In this document: piece after piece, positions 1 to 9,421 of the stretch
How the letters are laid out: every line of letters begins with the position of its first letter
Numbering within the stretch: the stretch's first letter is position 1
NCBI RefSeq assembly: GCF_963676275.1
Contig: NZ_OY781091.1
Coordinates: forward strand, 2,334,775 to 2,398,774
Length of the DNA stretch: 64,000 bases
Direction of reading: 5' to 3'
Source of the DNA: an uncultured Cohaesibacter sp.
GTDB lineage: Bacteria; Pseudomonadota; Alphaproteobacteria; Rhizobiales; Cohaesibacteraceae
Position numbers and translations under genes: made by a program
Notes under the pieces: model-generated
Databases searched by the model: none
Seen by the model: only the letters and a program-made list of their open reading frames with translations
What the model was told of the DNA's origin: nothing

Positions 1-2
1 AA

Positions 3-608
3 GTCATCGACATCGCCAAGCCTTGGGAAGCCGTAAAGGACTATGATGTCGCCTTTGCGGAGCGGAGCGAGACCTTCCAGTCTTACCCCAACCGCAATTC
101 GATCGTCTTTATGCCCCATTACGGTATTGCCGATGACTGGAACGTGAAGCGTTTCGTGCGCGGCACCTTGCGCCTTGCTGGCTGGAAAGAGGCATGGAAA
201 GATATTTTCAATACCATTGAAACAACCGACAATGATCGTGTCGACGCCGAACTCGGCCCCTTGAGCGACAGACTATGGGCAGACTACAGCTATGAGGATG
301 GCGAATTTGACCGTGTCGTTCTCACCGTTGAGCTGAAGGTCAGCCGCAACGGCCAGACCATCTGGCACAAGGCAAAAAGCATGGACAGCTTTGGCACCCG
401 CCATGCCAGCGCCATGGCGCGCCTTGTGTCCAACACCGTCAGTCTGGCAACGGAAGCCGCCTTCAAGGGCAAGCTGCAACCCGGCGTTCAGGCCGCACCA
501 GCCAACCCGGCCATCATCCGCGAATGGCTGGAAACCATCGCCGAGTTGGGCGACGCCGTGCATCACACCGACTATTGCGTCCAGTCGCGCATCATTGCCG
601 CGGAATAG
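3..608 (+). CDS. Saccharopine dehydrogenase-like protein, C-terminal part (truncated by window edge)
   Basis: The reading frame is open from the first bases of the window, so only the C-terminal 201 residues are seen; the first in-window ATG (111) is internal. The segment with FVRGTLRLAGWKEAWKDIF resembles the C-terminal domain of saccharopine dehydrogenase/reductase family proteins, which use NAD(P) to make or split saccharopine-type amino acid conjugates (lysine or polyamine metabolism). The Rossmann N-terminus lies outside the window, so cofactor and substrate cannot be judged. The gene ends 34 bases before a strong bidirectional terminator shared with the convergent U32 gene. Family assignment is from recognition of the C-terminal pattern only; the exact reaction is unknown. 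Confidence 0.65.
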   Translation, partial: VIDIAKPWEAVKDYDVAFAERSETFQSYPNRNSIVFMPHYGIADDWNVKRFVRGTLRLAGWKEAWKDIFNTIETTDNDRVDAELGPLSDRLWADYSYEDGEFDRVVLTVELKVSRNGQTIWHKAKSMDSFGTRHASAMARLVSNTVSLATEAAFKGKLQPGVQAAPANPAIIREWLETIAELGDAVHHTDYCVQSRIIAAE

Positions 609-642
609 GGCTCACCCATTATCAAAAAACAACCTAAATAAC

Positions 643-671
643 AAAAGGGAGAGCGCCGGGCTCTCCCTTTT
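643..671. terminator. Bidirectional rho-independent terminator
   Basis: A perfect 12-bp stem (AAAAGGGAGAGC paired with GCTCTCCCTTTT) with a 5-base loop lies between the convergent saccharopine-dehydrogenase-like gene and the U32 gene. The A tract on one side and T tract on the other let it terminate transcription from both directions. Confidence 0.85.
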
Positions 672-677
672 CATTTG

Positions 678-2369
678 CTATGAAACCTTCTTGATGACTT
701 CCTGCCGCGCCTGCTGCTTGGTGAGCAATTTACCTTGCTCATTCTTGGCCAGCAGCGCACGGGCCTTTTCATATTTCGGATCATTCCAGAAGATCGTGCA
801 GCCATTGCAGCCACGACCGCAGCAGCCTTCGGTACCCAGGCGCGGGCTCTTGGTTGAGCGTTTGGTCTGATCGGCATCAATCGCATTCTGCAGCTTGGCA
901 TTCTTGCGCTCATAAAGCCCCTGATCTCCGCTGCCCAGCTCCAACTCATGGGCCTCGGCATCATGCTTGAGACGCGCCCATTGCGCAGGCGTCAAGGCAC
1001 GCTCCTTGCGCACAACCGTCATCACCGGCACATGGCGGGCCAGCAACTCCGGATCCTCATGATCAAACAGCGAGAAGGGAATACGGATTTCAGGGTTGGT
1101 GCCCGGATTGACAACATCCGTTACCTTGCCCTTCTTGGCGTCCTCAAACTCATAAAGACGGATCGGAATGGGCGAGCGCAGGTGAGGGGAGACAAATTCG
1201 AAAACGTCACCGGCCTCAAGCTTGTTCTTGACCAGAACGATGAAGGCATCGTCTCGCACTTCTTTGACCATACCGGCAAATTCCCACTCGGCAAAGGTCG
1301 ATGTTTCCTCATAGCCATGGGCGTAATTGGTCAGGCGGCCTTCATGAAAAGCCAGCGTGTAACCCCGGTTTGGCACGGTCGCCAACTCTTCCATATAGGC
1401 TTCGGGGTCCCAGCTTTCCGGATCAGCATACCAGTCGTCGATCGCCATGCGATAAGCGCGGGCAACGAGCGCCACATAATAGGGACTCTTGCCGCGTCCT
1501 TCCACCTTCAGGCTGTCAACGCCGATTGAAAGCAGGTCGGGCAGCTTTGGCATGATGCAGAGATCGCGACTATTGAGAATGTAGGAGCCGCGCTCATCCT
1601 CGACAATCTGCATCAATTCGCCGGGCCGCTGTTCCTCTTCCAGAAAAAAGTCGAAAAGCTCCAGATTTTCTTCCGACAGCTTCAGCTCACGCACGGTGCC
1701 ATCGCGCATCTTCATATGCACCTTGTATTTCCAGCGGCAGCTGTTGGCGCATGAGCCCTGATTGGCACCGCGCTCGGCCATGAAATTCGATAGCAAGCAA
1801 CGGCCTGAATAGGTCATGCACATGGAGCCATGCACGAAGGCTTCCAGCTTCACATCCGGGCATTTCTGGCGCACCTCGGCCAGCTCCGGATAAGAAACCT
1901 CTCGCCCCATGACAACGAGGCTGGCGCCCTGCTGCTCCCAGAATTGAACCGACTGCCAAGAGCAGACATTGGCCTGCGTGGAAACATGCAATTCGAGTTC
2001 GGGTGCCTGTGCCTTCACAAACATGAAAACCCCGGGGTCGGCAACAATCAGCCCGTCAGGTCTGACCTTGCGCACCGTCTCGACATATTGCGGCAGCTTG
2101 TCGATATCCTTGTTGTGGGAGAAGAGATTGAGCGTCAGATAAACCCGCTTGCCATGAGCATGGGCAAATTCGATGCCCTCGACCACATCTTCCAACGTCA
2201 TCTGCGACTTGGTCCGAAGGCTCATGTCAGGCGTGCCCATATAGATGGCATCTGCGCCATAGAGCACAGCCATTTTCAGCTTTTCAAGATTGCCGGCAGG
2301 CATCAGCAATTCGCTACGCTCTGGCCTCTTTGCCTTGGTCACGGGAGAAGAGATCTCGGACACGCTCAT
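678..2369 (-). CDS. U32 family peptidase-like protein, TrhP/YegQ type (tRNA hydroxylation)
   Basis: 563 residues. The N-terminal half is the U32 TIM-barrel signature: ELLMPAGNLEKLKMAVLYGA, then GADAIYMGTPDMS, and further on the Cys-bearing stretch YSGRCLLSNF...GSCANSCRW typical of the YegQ/TrhP group, which work with prephenate to hydroxylate U34 of certain tRNAs. The C-terminus carries an extra Cys-rich tail (CCGRGCNGC), possibly a metal or Fe-S site. I chose the start at 2369 because AAAAGGAG precedes that ATG by seven bases; an upstream in-frame start at 2465 has no such site. Despite the family name, proteolysis is unproven for this branch. Convergent with the upstream-listed gene and terminated by the same hairpin. 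Confidence 0.8.
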   Translation of the reverse strand: MSVSEISSPVTKAKRPERSELLMPAGNLEKLKMAVLYGADAIYMGTPDMSLRTKSQMTLEDVVEGIEFAHAHGKRVYLTLNLFSHNKDIDKLPQYVETVRKVRPDGLIVADPGVFMFVKAQAPELELHVSTQANVCSWQSVQFWEQQGASLVVMGREVSYPELAEVRQKCPDVKLEAFVHGSMCMTYSGRCLLSNFMAERGANQGSCANSCRWKYKVHMKMRDGTVRELKLSEENLELFDFFLEEEQRPGELMQIVEDERGSYILNSRDLCIMPKLPDLLSIGVDSLKVEGRGKSPYYVALVARAYRMAIDDWYADPESWDPEAYMEELATVPNRGYTLAFHEGRLTNYAHGYEETSTFAEWEFAGMVKEVRDDAFIVLVKNKLEAGDVFEFVSPHLRSPIPIRLYEFEDAKKGKVTDVVNPGTNPEIRIPFSLFDHEDPELLARHVPVMTVVRKERALTPAQWARLKHDAEAHELELGSGDQGLYERKNAKLQNAIDADQTKRSTKSPRLGTEGCCGRGCNGCTIFWNDPKYEKARALLAKNEQGKLLTKQQARQEVIKKVS

Positions 2370-2602
2370 AAACAACTCCTTTTCGGGGTAAGGGCTGTTA
2401 GATATCAAACTACGCGGATGCTTTCCAGTTAAAATGCCTATCATCTTTTGCAACGCAACAAACACCGGATCGGATATCCATCACTAACTTGTACTAATAA
2501 TTCTAAATTGGAAGAATTGCCTATGAATTTTGTTATAATAGCATTACAAGACGAGTAATTCGCTCTAACGACAACCAGAAGACAAAAGACGCAGGGCCAA
2601 AA

Positions 2603-3232
2603 ATGCAATTTTCAGGGAAATATCGGCTCAATGCCGATTTTCGCAGCATCAAAAAGTGCTTGAAATCGCCGATCACGATCAAGGCACTGCATGAAAACTG
2701 CATCTCGGTTGAAAATCTCGACAAGAATACAATTCTCGCCGCCATGCGCAGCCTTTTGATTGAAGGCCAGATCACGCATTATCTGTTTCACTTCTATGAT
2801 CCGGGAGAAAAAATCCCCTATCTGGAAACAGACTGGCAGGCAACCGACCCCGAAGCACTATTGCCAAAGGGCTGCCACACCATACGCTTCAGCACCGATG
2901 GCCCAGACACCATTATGGAAGTGGATTGCGAATATAGCACCACCTATAATGGCAAGTTGCTGGAGAATAACCCTGTTGTTTCCGATGCCATTGTGTCAGA
3001 CTATTTCTCAAATTTTGTATCCGAATTCGATAGACTTCAGATGCTGGAGGGGAGTGGCATGAAACAAGACAAACCCGAGTTTGAAGACGTCCTGAACGAA
3101 GCCAAGAATCCGGTCGAAGAGCTCGAACATGAAGCAGAAGAAGCCGCAGCAAGAGGCTTTTTTGGAGGCCCGCAGGTCTGGGCTCTGAGTGCCTTGGCCG
3201 TGCTTGTCATTCTTCTCTTGGTTTTCTATTGA
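2603..3232 (+). CDS. Tail-anchored protein with CoxG/SRPBCC-like N-terminus
   Basis: 209 residues. The start MQFSGKYRL and the following 130 residues follow the pattern of CoxG-type SRPBCC (START-like) domains, which bind hydrophobic ligands or help anchor molybdenum hydroxylases at the membrane. An acidic, glutamate-rich linker (about 155-180) leads to one hydrophobic helix at the very C-terminus (ALSALAVLVILLLVF), so the protein is probably tail-anchored with its domain in the cytoplasm. No CO-dehydrogenase genes are nearby; the next gene downstream on the same strand is a periplasmic rhodanese 53 bases away. Divergent from the U32 gene with a 233-base shared promoter region. The CoxG link is a weak resemblance; otherwise hypothetical. 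Confidence 0.55.
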   Translation: MQFSGKYRLNADFRSIKKCLKSPITIKALHENCISVENLDKNTILAAMRSLLIEGQITHYLFHFYDPGEKIPYLETDWQATDPEALLPKGCHTIRFSTDGPDTIMEVDCEYSTTYNGKLLENNPVVSDAIVSDYFSNFVSEFDRLQMLEGSGMKQDKPEFEDVLNEAKNPVEELEHEAEEAAARGFFGGPQVWALSALAVLVILLLVFY

Positions 3233-3285
3233 GAAAAGTGCTATTTCATATATCACTTTAAATTCAATAGAAGGCAATTGGCTTT

Positions 3286-4224
3286 ATGAATTTGATTTTC
3301 GACACGCTCGAAAGAGCGGTTTCATTCACTTGCCGCAGCGCTTACGCTTGTCTGGCAGTCTCTTTCGCTTTTCTCCTGCTCATTTCCGGGCAGACTCTCG
3401 CCGGTGACCCTCTCGTTACACCTCAATGGCTCCAATCCCACCTGACAAACGAGGATCTTGTCATTCTGGATTTGCAGCCATCAGACGGATATGCCCGCGT
3501 CCATATTCCGGGCGCGGTCAATACTGACTTCAACAAATGGCGGCAACCGAAACCCCGCAAGGGCATGTCCCTGCCGGATGATCAGTATCTCGGCGAACTG
3601 ATCGGCTCTTTGGGCATTTCAAGAGACACCCATGTCATTCTCGCTCCGATTGCCATCAATGCCAGCGAAATTGCCGTAGCCACCCGCATTTACTGGACCT
3701 TCAAAATGCTTGGCCATCAAGATATTTCCATTCTGGATGGTGGCCTGATTGGCTATAGCAAGCTCAAAGATGCCCAATGGTCCAACCTGCCCGCAAAGAT
3801 CACGCGAACACAATATGCGGCGACCACAGATCGGGCCGAGGCACCCGAGGCCAGTGAGGTGCTCGAAGAGTGGAAGAAGGGAACCTCTTTTGTCGACTAT
3901 CGTTCGGTAGAGGAGTTTAGCGGAAAAGTCGGCGGGGCAAGGCCCGGTACCATTCCGAATGCCCAAAATCTGCCCTTTGATCTTCTCGTTGAGCCCGGAC
4001 AGGGCGGTCGTTTTCTATCTGCAAACCGGGCCAGACAGCTCTTTGCTCAAAGAGCCATTCCGCAGGAGGGGCAACAGATCGCCTTTTGCAATTCCGGGCA
4101 CAGGGCCTCGCTGGGCTGGTTTGTCTCCCACGAATTGCTAGGTAACAAGCAGGTTCGCCTTTACGACGGCTCCATGGGAGAATGGACGCAATATCCCGAC
4201 TATCCGGTAGAAGTCCCGAAATAA
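3286..4224 (+). CDS. Periplasmic tandem rhodanese sulfurtransferase
   Basis: 312 residues. An N-terminal hydrophobic stretch ending in SGQTLAGDP (about 24-40) is a signal peptide, so the enzyme should act in the periplasm. Two rhodanese domains follow. The first (about 45-165) has VHIPGAVNTDF but no cysteine in its active-site loop (LAPIAINAS), so it is probably structural. The second (about 185-308) has the active loop CNSGHRAS with Cys268 and the usual FVDYRSVEEF and GTIPNAQNLPF elements. Known role of the family: sulfur transfer from thiosulfate or persulfide to cyanide or a thiol acceptor. The physiological acceptor here is unknown. Confidence 0.85.
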   Translation: MNLIFDTLERAVSFTCRSAYACLAVSFAFLLLISGQTLAGDPLVTPQWLQSHLTNEDLVILDLQPSDGYARVHIPGAVNTDFNKWRQPKPRKGMSLPDDQYLGELIGSLGISRDTHVILAPIAINASEIAVATRIYWTFKMLGHQDISILDGGLIGYSKLKDAQWSNLPAKITRTQYAATTDRAEAPEASEVLEEWKKGTSFVDYRSVEEFSGKVGGARPGTIPNAQNLPFDLLVEPGQGGRFLSANRARQLFAQRAIPQEGQQIAFCNSGHRASLGWFVSHELLGNKQVRLYDGSMGEWTQYPDYPVEVPK

Positions 4225-4329
4225 ACCTCAATGAAAGCGCCTGCCAGAATAGATCGGTTGTCAAGGGAAGGATGGGCCGATCCATTCGCCCAGGAAAGAA
4301 GACATGCGAAAGGGTCGGGATGCCATAGG

Positions 4330-6114
4330 CTAGCCCATGGCCTTTTTTCCGCTTCTTCTGCCGGATCGAACGGCATCCTTGAGCATGGCGCTATTCTTTG
4401 CGGAATCCTGCTCGGCATCGCAGACAACGCGCTCCAGATCCTGTTCGCGCACTTCATGTTCGATTTCCACGATCCGTTCGGTTGATATGCCGAGCTGGTC
4501 GAGCGCTTCTCGGCCGAAGGTGATGCCACTCTCGAATGTTTCACGGATATGATAATCGACCTCGCTCATGGCGAGTTGCACCGCATGAGCCCTGTCGGTT
4601 GCCCGGCAGAATATCTTCGCCTTGGGGAAACATTGCTTGATCAGTTCGATCGCATGGGCCATCACCAATTCATTCTCAACGCAAAGCGCGATCAGCAGCG
4701 CATCTTCTGCGCCTGCCGCCCGCAATACATCCTCCCGCGTTGCATCGCCATAATAGACCGGTAGCCCGAGCCGTCGGGCCTGAACTGCCCGCCGGGCATT
4801 ATTGTCAATCGCCACGACCCCGAGACCGTTTGACATCAGCATTTGCGCTACAACCATACCGAAGCGGCCAAAGCCGACCACCAAAACCTGCGGCGCATGA
4901 TCATCAAACTCTTCCATCGGCTCCAGTGGCTCGCTCTCACCCTTGGCTTCAAGATGTTCCAGATAAGCGGCATAGGCCTTGCCCACAAAGGGCGTCATGA
5001 TCATCGTCAGAATGACAATGGCCGACATGACCGTGAAAAGATCGCTCTCAAATCCGGTAACATTGGCTGCCGCAAATAGCACGAAGGTAAATTCCCCGGC
5101 CTGCGGCAGGGTGATGGCAATACGCATTGCATCAGCATGGGGCGAACCGGTCATCTTGGCCAACAGCCAAAGAATAAGCCCCTTTAGCCCCATGACAACC
5201 ACGACGCCGACAATAATCTGCCAGAGATAGGCAAGCGTGATGGGCAAATCGAGCGTCATCCCGACCGTCATGAAAAACAGCCCCATCAACAGCGAACGGA
5301 AGGGATAGATGTCAGCTTCCAGCGTGTGTCGATAGCTGGATTCCGCCAGCATGATGCCTGCAAGAAACGATCCCAGCGCCATGGACAACCCGGCCCAATG
5401 CATCAGCGCCGCACTGCCAAGCGCAACCAGAAGCGCTGCCGCAAGCATCATCTCGCGCGCCTTGGTGCTCGCCAGAATGGCAAACAGATGCGAGAGCATA
5501 TATTTACCGATCACGATCACCAGCAGCACCGCGGTAACCGTCAGCCCGATCTGTTCCCAGGTGGAGCTGTCGGCCTGTTTTGCGCCGCCCGAAACAAGGA
5601 TATCGACCATCGCCAGAAGCGGCACAATCGCGATATCCTGCATCAGCAAGATACCAAATGCACGCTGACCATAGGCCGATGAGAAATCGCCCCGATCCTT
5701 CAGGATCTGCACGGCAAATGCGGTTGAAGACAAGGCCATGCCAAATCCACCGATCAGAGCGACCGGAGTGGAAAGACCAAGCAACGTCATGACGCCGGAC
5801 AAGACGAAGCCGGTCAGCAAGATCTGGCTGCTTCCGAGCCCGAAAATATCGCTCTTCATGCGCCATAATCGGTTGGGATTAAGCTCCAGCCCCAAAACGA
5901 ACAGCAGCAGAACCACCCCCAGCTCGGCCACCGGCGTGATTTTTTCAACCGACTGAATGGCGCCAAGCCCGAACGGCCCAATGATGATGCCGGCAATCAG
6001 ATATCCGATGATGGCGCCCACACCTAATCTCTTGGCAATCGGCACAGCAACAACGGCTGCGCCAAGAAACACGATCGCTTCAGAAAAAAAGAGTGGTTCA
6101 GTCGGGTTGGCCAT
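4330..6114 (-). CDS. Kef-type potassium/proton antiporter (CPA2) with RCK domain
   Basis: About 594 residues. The N-terminal 380 residues form a polytopic CPA2 exchanger (motifs IGYLIAGIIIGPFGLG and GVVLLLFVLGLEL, then many membrane helices with GSFLAGIMLAES). A C-terminal Rossmann TrkA-N/RCK domain follows (QVLVVGFGRFGMVV, then YYGDATREDVL), which gates such antiporters through a nucleotide or glutathione adduct. Role: K+ efflux coupled to H+ entry in the inner membrane, often for protection against electrophiles. Glyoxalase I, which clears methylglyoxal, is the next gene on the same strand, which fits KefC-like electrophile protection (inference). I prefer the ATG at 6114; a TTG ten codons upstream (6144) lacks a ribosome site. 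Confidence 0.85.
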   Translation of the reverse strand: MANPTEPLFFSEAIVFLGAAVVAVPIAKRLGVGAIIGYLIAGIIIGPFGLGAIQSVEKITPVAELGVVLLLFVLGLELNPNRLWRMKSDIFGLGSSQILLTGFVLSGVMTLLGLSTPVALIGGFGMALSSTAFAVQILKDRGDFSSAYGQRAFGILLMQDIAIVPLLAMVDILVSGGAKQADSSTWEQIGLTVTAVLLVIVIGKYMLSHLFAILASTKAREMMLAAALLVALGSAALMHWAGLSMALGSFLAGIMLAESSYRHTLEADIYPFRSLLMGLFFMTVGMTLDLPITLAYLWQIIVGVVVVMGLKGLILWLLAKMTGSPHADAMRIAITLPQAGEFTFVLFAAANVTGFESDLFTVMSAIVILTMIMTPFVGKAYAAYLEHLEAKGESEPLEPMEEFDDHAPQVLVVGFGRFGMVVAQMLMSNGLGVVAIDNNARRAVQARRLGLPVYYGDATREDVLRAAGAEDALLIALCVENELVMAHAIELIKQCFPKAKIFCRATDRAHAVQLAMSEVDYHIRETFESGITFGREALDQLGISTERIVEIEHEVREQDLERVVCDAEQDSAKNSAMLKDAVRSGRRSGKKAMG

Positions 6115-6352
6115 AGGTAACGCGCGGATCCTGTTTTTTGACAAATCCAGAAAGGAGCTGTCCTACAAAGAAATACTGATTCTGCTTCATTATAGACCGG
6201 ATGTCCAGTTATGGATATTGTCGCATAAAGTCAGGATGCCGCAAAAAGCCCAAACAGATCAATCATCCATAACGCCATCAACAAAGACCCGCTTCTCGGC
6301 CAGCGAATGTCTCGGCACATCGCCAGAAACTGTCTTTGCAGATACCGAGCAC

Positions 6353-6383
6353 AAAAAAAACCTTCCCGAACGAGGCGGGAAGG
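6353..6383 (-). terminator. Rho-independent terminator of gloA
   Basis: Read on the minus strand, an 8-bp stem (CCTTCCCG with CGGGAAGG, 7-base loop) ends in a run of eight T residues, 38 bases after the glyoxalase stop codon. Confidence 0.85.
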
Positions 6384-6420
6384 TCGAAACGCGAATGAAC
6401 AGAAAAATGAGAGCTTGTGC

Positions 6421-6840
6421 TTACCATTTTCCGGTATTTTGCATCGACGCCCATGGCTCCTGAGGTGGCAGGGGATCACCCTTTTGCAACAGCTCGATGG
6501 AAATATTATCCGGCGAGCGAACAAAGGCCATATTGCCATCGCGAGGAGGGCGGTTGATAATAACGCCAGCATCCATCAATTTTTGACAAAATTCATAAAT
6601 ATTGTCTACTTCGTAAGCGAGGTGACCGAAATTGCGTCCCTCGCCATACTCTTCAGGATCCCAGTTATAAGTGAGCTCAACACAATTCTCCAAATTGCCA
6701 TCAACCGAGAGGAAAATGAGCGTATACCGACCATTGGGATTTTCTGAACGGCGGACTTCTTTCAGACCGAGCTTGTTGCAGTAGAAATCAAGTGATTCTT
6801 CAATGCTGCTCACGCGCACCATCGTGTGGAGATATTTCAT
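6421..6840 (-). CDS. gloA: Lactoylglutathione lyase (glyoxalase I)
   Basis: 139 residues, one VOC fold of the short prokaryotic glyoxalase I type. It isomerises the hemithioacetal of methylglyoxal and glutathione to S-lactoylglutathione in the cytoplasm. The four metal ligands known from the E. coli enzyme are all in place: His5, Glu55, His73 and Glu116. The C-terminal loop before the last ligand is about six residues shorter than in E. coli, and a Pro/Trp-rich tail follows. Start at 6840 is an ATG 55 bases from the divergent sirtuin start; the two genes share a short intergenic promoter region. Confidence 0.92.
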   Translation of the reverse strand: MKYLHTMVRVSSIEESLDFYCNKLGLKEVRRSENPNGRYTLIFLSVDGNLENCVELTYNWDPEEYGEGRNFGHLAYEVDNIYEFCQKLMDAGVIINRPPRDGNMAFVRSPDNISIELLQKGDPLPPQEPWASMQNTGKW

Positions 6841-6895
6841 ATGATTGCTTCCCTAGAGCTGAATAAAGTCTTTCCATAACTATAGGATTGAAGAA

Positions 6896-7651
6896 ATGGA
6901 TTGCAATAGTCCCGAACAGATTGCTGAACAACTCATTGACATGATCGATCATTCCGATCATGTCATTGCATTTACCGGCGCGGGCATCAGCACCGAAAGC
7001 GGGATCCCGGATTTCCGCTCTCCCGACGGTCTTTGGTCCCAGATGGAACCAATCATGTTTGATGATTTCATTTCAGACGAAGCGACGCGCCTTGAGGATT
7101 GGCGCAGACGTTTCATTCAAAATGAAGAGTTTTTGAAAGCCGAGCCGAATGAAGGACACTTGGCGCTGGTACGGCTTGAAAAACGCGGCAAGCTGGTTTC
7201 AACAATCACCCAGAATATCGACGGCCTGCATCAACGCAGCGGCCTCGATCCGCATAATGTCATCGAAATCCATGGCAACGGCACCTTCGCCACATGTCTT
7301 GACTGTCATGCAGAGATGACATTGGCCGACGCCAAAAGCCACATCGAGGCCAAGGGCACATCGCCCAAATGTCCCCATTGTGGCGGGATCGTCAAAACCG
7401 CGATCATCAATTTTGGTCAGGCCATGCCGGAGGCGGAAATGATGCAGGCCATGCGCCTTTCCGGTGACTGCGATCTCTTCATCGTGCTGGGGTCTTCTCT
7501 GGTGGTCTATCCCGCAGCCGGTCTGCCTCAGATCGCCAAACAGCATGGGGCAAGCCTTGTCATCATCAACCGGGATCCAACACCCCTTGATCAACTGGCA
7601 GACCTGAGCATTCAGCACGAAATCGGCTCTATAATGAAGCAGATTGTCTGA
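6896..7651 (+). CDS. cobB: NAD-dependent protein deacylase, Sir2 family
   Basis: 251 residues, full-length bacterial sirtuin. Visible landmarks: the NAD-binding GAGISTESGIPDFRS (28-42), TQNIDGLH (105-112), catalytic His126 in EIHGNG, a zinc site of two CxxC pairs (Cys134/137 and Cys159/162), and GSSLVVYPA near the C-terminus. It removes acyl groups from protein lysines using NAD. The Tyr/Arg pair that marks class III (desuccinylating) sirtuins is not evident after GAGIS...RSPDGLW, so plain deacetylation is more likely. Single gene, followed by 216 bases that contain a perfect palindrome CGTAAATTTACG at 7679. Confidence 0.9.
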   Translation: MDCNSPEQIAEQLIDMIDHSDHVIAFTGAGISTESGIPDFRSPDGLWSQMEPIMFDDFISDEATRLEDWRRRFIQNEEFLKAEPNEGHLALVRLEKRGKLVSTITQNIDGLHQRSGLDPHNVIEIHGNGTFATCLDCHAEMTLADAKSHIEAKGTSPKCPHCGGIVKTAIINFGQAMPEAEMMQAMRLSGDCDLFIVLGSSLVVYPAAGLPQIAKQHGASLVIINRDPTPLDQLADLSIQHEIGSIMKQIV

Positions 7652-7867
7652 GCGGACCTCTCTCCGCAAGGTGTGATCCGTAAATTTACGAGGGTAATTC
7701 GGGTAAGCCGAGATAGCCTGCCTTGAATATTTCCCTCAACAGGGGCAATTACTTAAAAAGTTAAAAATTTATTGATGCAGTCTCTGATCAAGATGATATC
7801 CTCCTTTCGAGAATCGACCAGTGTATTGAGTCGGGAACGAGGCTACGAATAGCATTGAGGCAAGGCT

Positions 7868-8449
7868 ATGGGGGTGAAAATCGTACCAGAGCAGCAACCT
7901 TTGGAGATCAGCGCAAACGACGACGCCGCATTGGACGTCACGCAAATTGCGGGAAAAATCAAATGGTTTGATGTTGCCAAAGGGTTTGGCTTCATAGTGC
8001 CAGACGATAACAGCTCTGATGTCTTGCTGCATGTGACATGTCTGCGCCGCGACGGATATCGCACAGCCTATGAGGGCGCGCGCGTTGTCTGCGAAGTGTT
8101 GCAGGGGCCAAAAGGCCTGCAAGCCCTGCGCATCTTGTCAATGGATGAAAGCACGGCCATTCACCCGTCTCAGCTTCCACCTGCCAATACCCATGTAAAG
8201 GTCACACCAACCAGCGAGTTGGAAAAAGCCTGGGTCAAATGGTTCAACCGTGAAAAGGGTTTCGGTTTTCTCACTCAGGGTGAGGGCACAGAGGATATCT
8301 TCATCCATATGGAAACTCTGCGCATTTATGGATTGACAGAGTTGCGCCCACATCAGGAAGTGATGGTGCGCTATGGCCCAAGCCCCAAAGGCAAGATGGC
8401 GACTGAAATCCGCCCGGCGACCGGGGCACATATCCCCGCGTCACATTAG
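7868..8449 (+). CDS. Double cold-shock-domain protein
   Basis: 193 residues with two cold-shock domains: residues about 27-95 (RNP1-like KGFGFI at 38-43, RNP2-like DVLLH at 51-55) and about 121-185 (KGFGFL at 130-135, DIFIH at 143-147). Such paired CSD proteins are common in alphaproteobacteria and bind single-stranded nucleic acid as RNA chaperones or antiterminators. The first domain is more diverged (DVLLHVTCLRRDG) than the second. The 216-base upstream region could hold a structured 5' leader, but I cannot show cold induction. A hairpin terminator follows 34 bases after the stop. Confidence 0.88.
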   Translation: MGVKIVPEQQPLEISANDDAALDVTQIAGKIKWFDVAKGFGFIVPDDNSSDVLLHVTCLRRDGYRTAYEGARVVCEVLQGPKGLQALRILSMDESTAIHPSQLPPANTHVKVTPTSELEKAWVKWFNREKGFGFLTQGEGTEDIFIHMETLRIYGLTELRPHQEVMVRYGPSPKGKMATEIRPATGAHIPASH

Positions 8450-8483
8450 ACTGAAACAGTCTCCTCGTTCAGCAACATGAAGA

Positions 8484-8511
8484 ATGCCTCACTTGAGGCA
8501 TCTTGTCTTTT
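8484..8511 (+). terminator. Likely rho-independent terminator after the cold-shock gene
   Basis: ATGCCTCA and TGAGGCAT form a compact hairpin (6 to 8 bp) followed by CTTGTCTTTT, 34 bases past the stop codon of the double cold-shock gene. Confidence 0.6.
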
Positions 8512-8664
8512 CAGATCATTGCGATGCGGCGACCTGCCTCTGGCAATTGACAACCGATTTCGAAAAAGCGGGCATTTCCCTGCCTGCAACCAAACAGACC
8601 AAGCATCTTGGATATCTGCCACCTCGTATAGAACGCGCCGCAATCTGTCGGCCAAGAGGTCGTT

Positions 8665-9201
8665 ATGCATATTATTGCCAAAACACCAACATTCTTTCTT
8701 CTGGCCTTGCAGTTGGCCGCCTTCCTGCTTTGTCCCGTTGCACTATCCTACGCGCAAGGCATCAGGCCGCTTGATAATGTTGCCATCGCCGAGATTGAAC
8801 CATATCTGGCAGACAAAACGCATCTCATCATCCGGGCCGGGGCCAGCAATCATGCTTTCACGGTCGAACTGGCAATAGATGAAGACACCCGGATGAAAGG
8901 CCTGATGTATCGCACCAGTCTGGCGCCGGGACATGGCATGCTGTTCGATTTCGAGAAGACGGATCAGGTCTATATGTGGATGAAAAACACATATATTTCT
9001 CTCGACATGATTTTTGCCGATCCAGATGGAACCATTCATCATATCGTGCGGGGTACAACGCCTCTGTCGGAATCCATCATCGGCTCCGCCGGGGCCGTGC
9101 GCTATGTTCTTGAAGTACCAAAAGGCACCGCCGATGCGCTCAACATCAAAAAGGGCGACCGTCTTCTGCATCAATTGTTCACACCCAAAAGAGCAAAATA
9201 A
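8665..9201 (+). CDS. Exported DUF192 protein
   Basis: 178 residues. A signal peptide (about 1-31, hydrophobic core [17 protein letters not shown], cleavage near SYAQG) precedes a DUF192 domain (about 52-172) with its usual blocks: [34 protein letters not shown] and [13 protein letters not shown]192 proteins are small beta-barrel-like extracytoplasmic proteins of unknown function. It has its own upstream gap and is followed by tRNA-Pro 93 bases downstream. Family assignment is firm; function is not known. Confidence 0.85.
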   Translation: MHIIAKTPTFFLLALQLAAFLLCPVALSYAQGIRPLDNVAIAEIEPYLADKTHLIIRAGASNHAFTVELAIDEDTRMKGLMYRTSLAPGHGMLFDFEKTDQVYMWMKNTYISLDMIFADPDGTIHHIVRGTTPLSESIIGSAGAVRYVLEVPKGTADALNIKKGDRLLHQLFTPKRAK

Positions 9202-9294
9202 AGTCTCGGTGACCATTTGCACTTGCTCCCTGTCGGCACTATTGCTAAGGAAGCGCCATTCCGCTTTGGATCAAGCCTGATCCGATGCTTGGTA

Positions 9295-9371
9295 CGGAGC
9301 GTAGCGCAGCCTGGTAGCGCACCTGATTTGGGATCAGGGGGTCGGAGGTTCGAATCCTCTCGCTCCGACCA
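9295..9371 (+). tRNA. tRNA-Pro(TGG)
   Basis: 77-base cloverleaf with acceptor CGGAGCG/CGCTCCG, anticodon stem CCTGA/TCAGG with loop TTTGGGA giving anticodon TGG, T-arm GGTTCGAATCC and an encoded CCA end. Confidence 0.95.
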
Positions 9372-9421
9372 TCTGAAATGGTCTAAAACCATTGGGCAGT
9401 CACTGCCTTAAAGAGAGCATC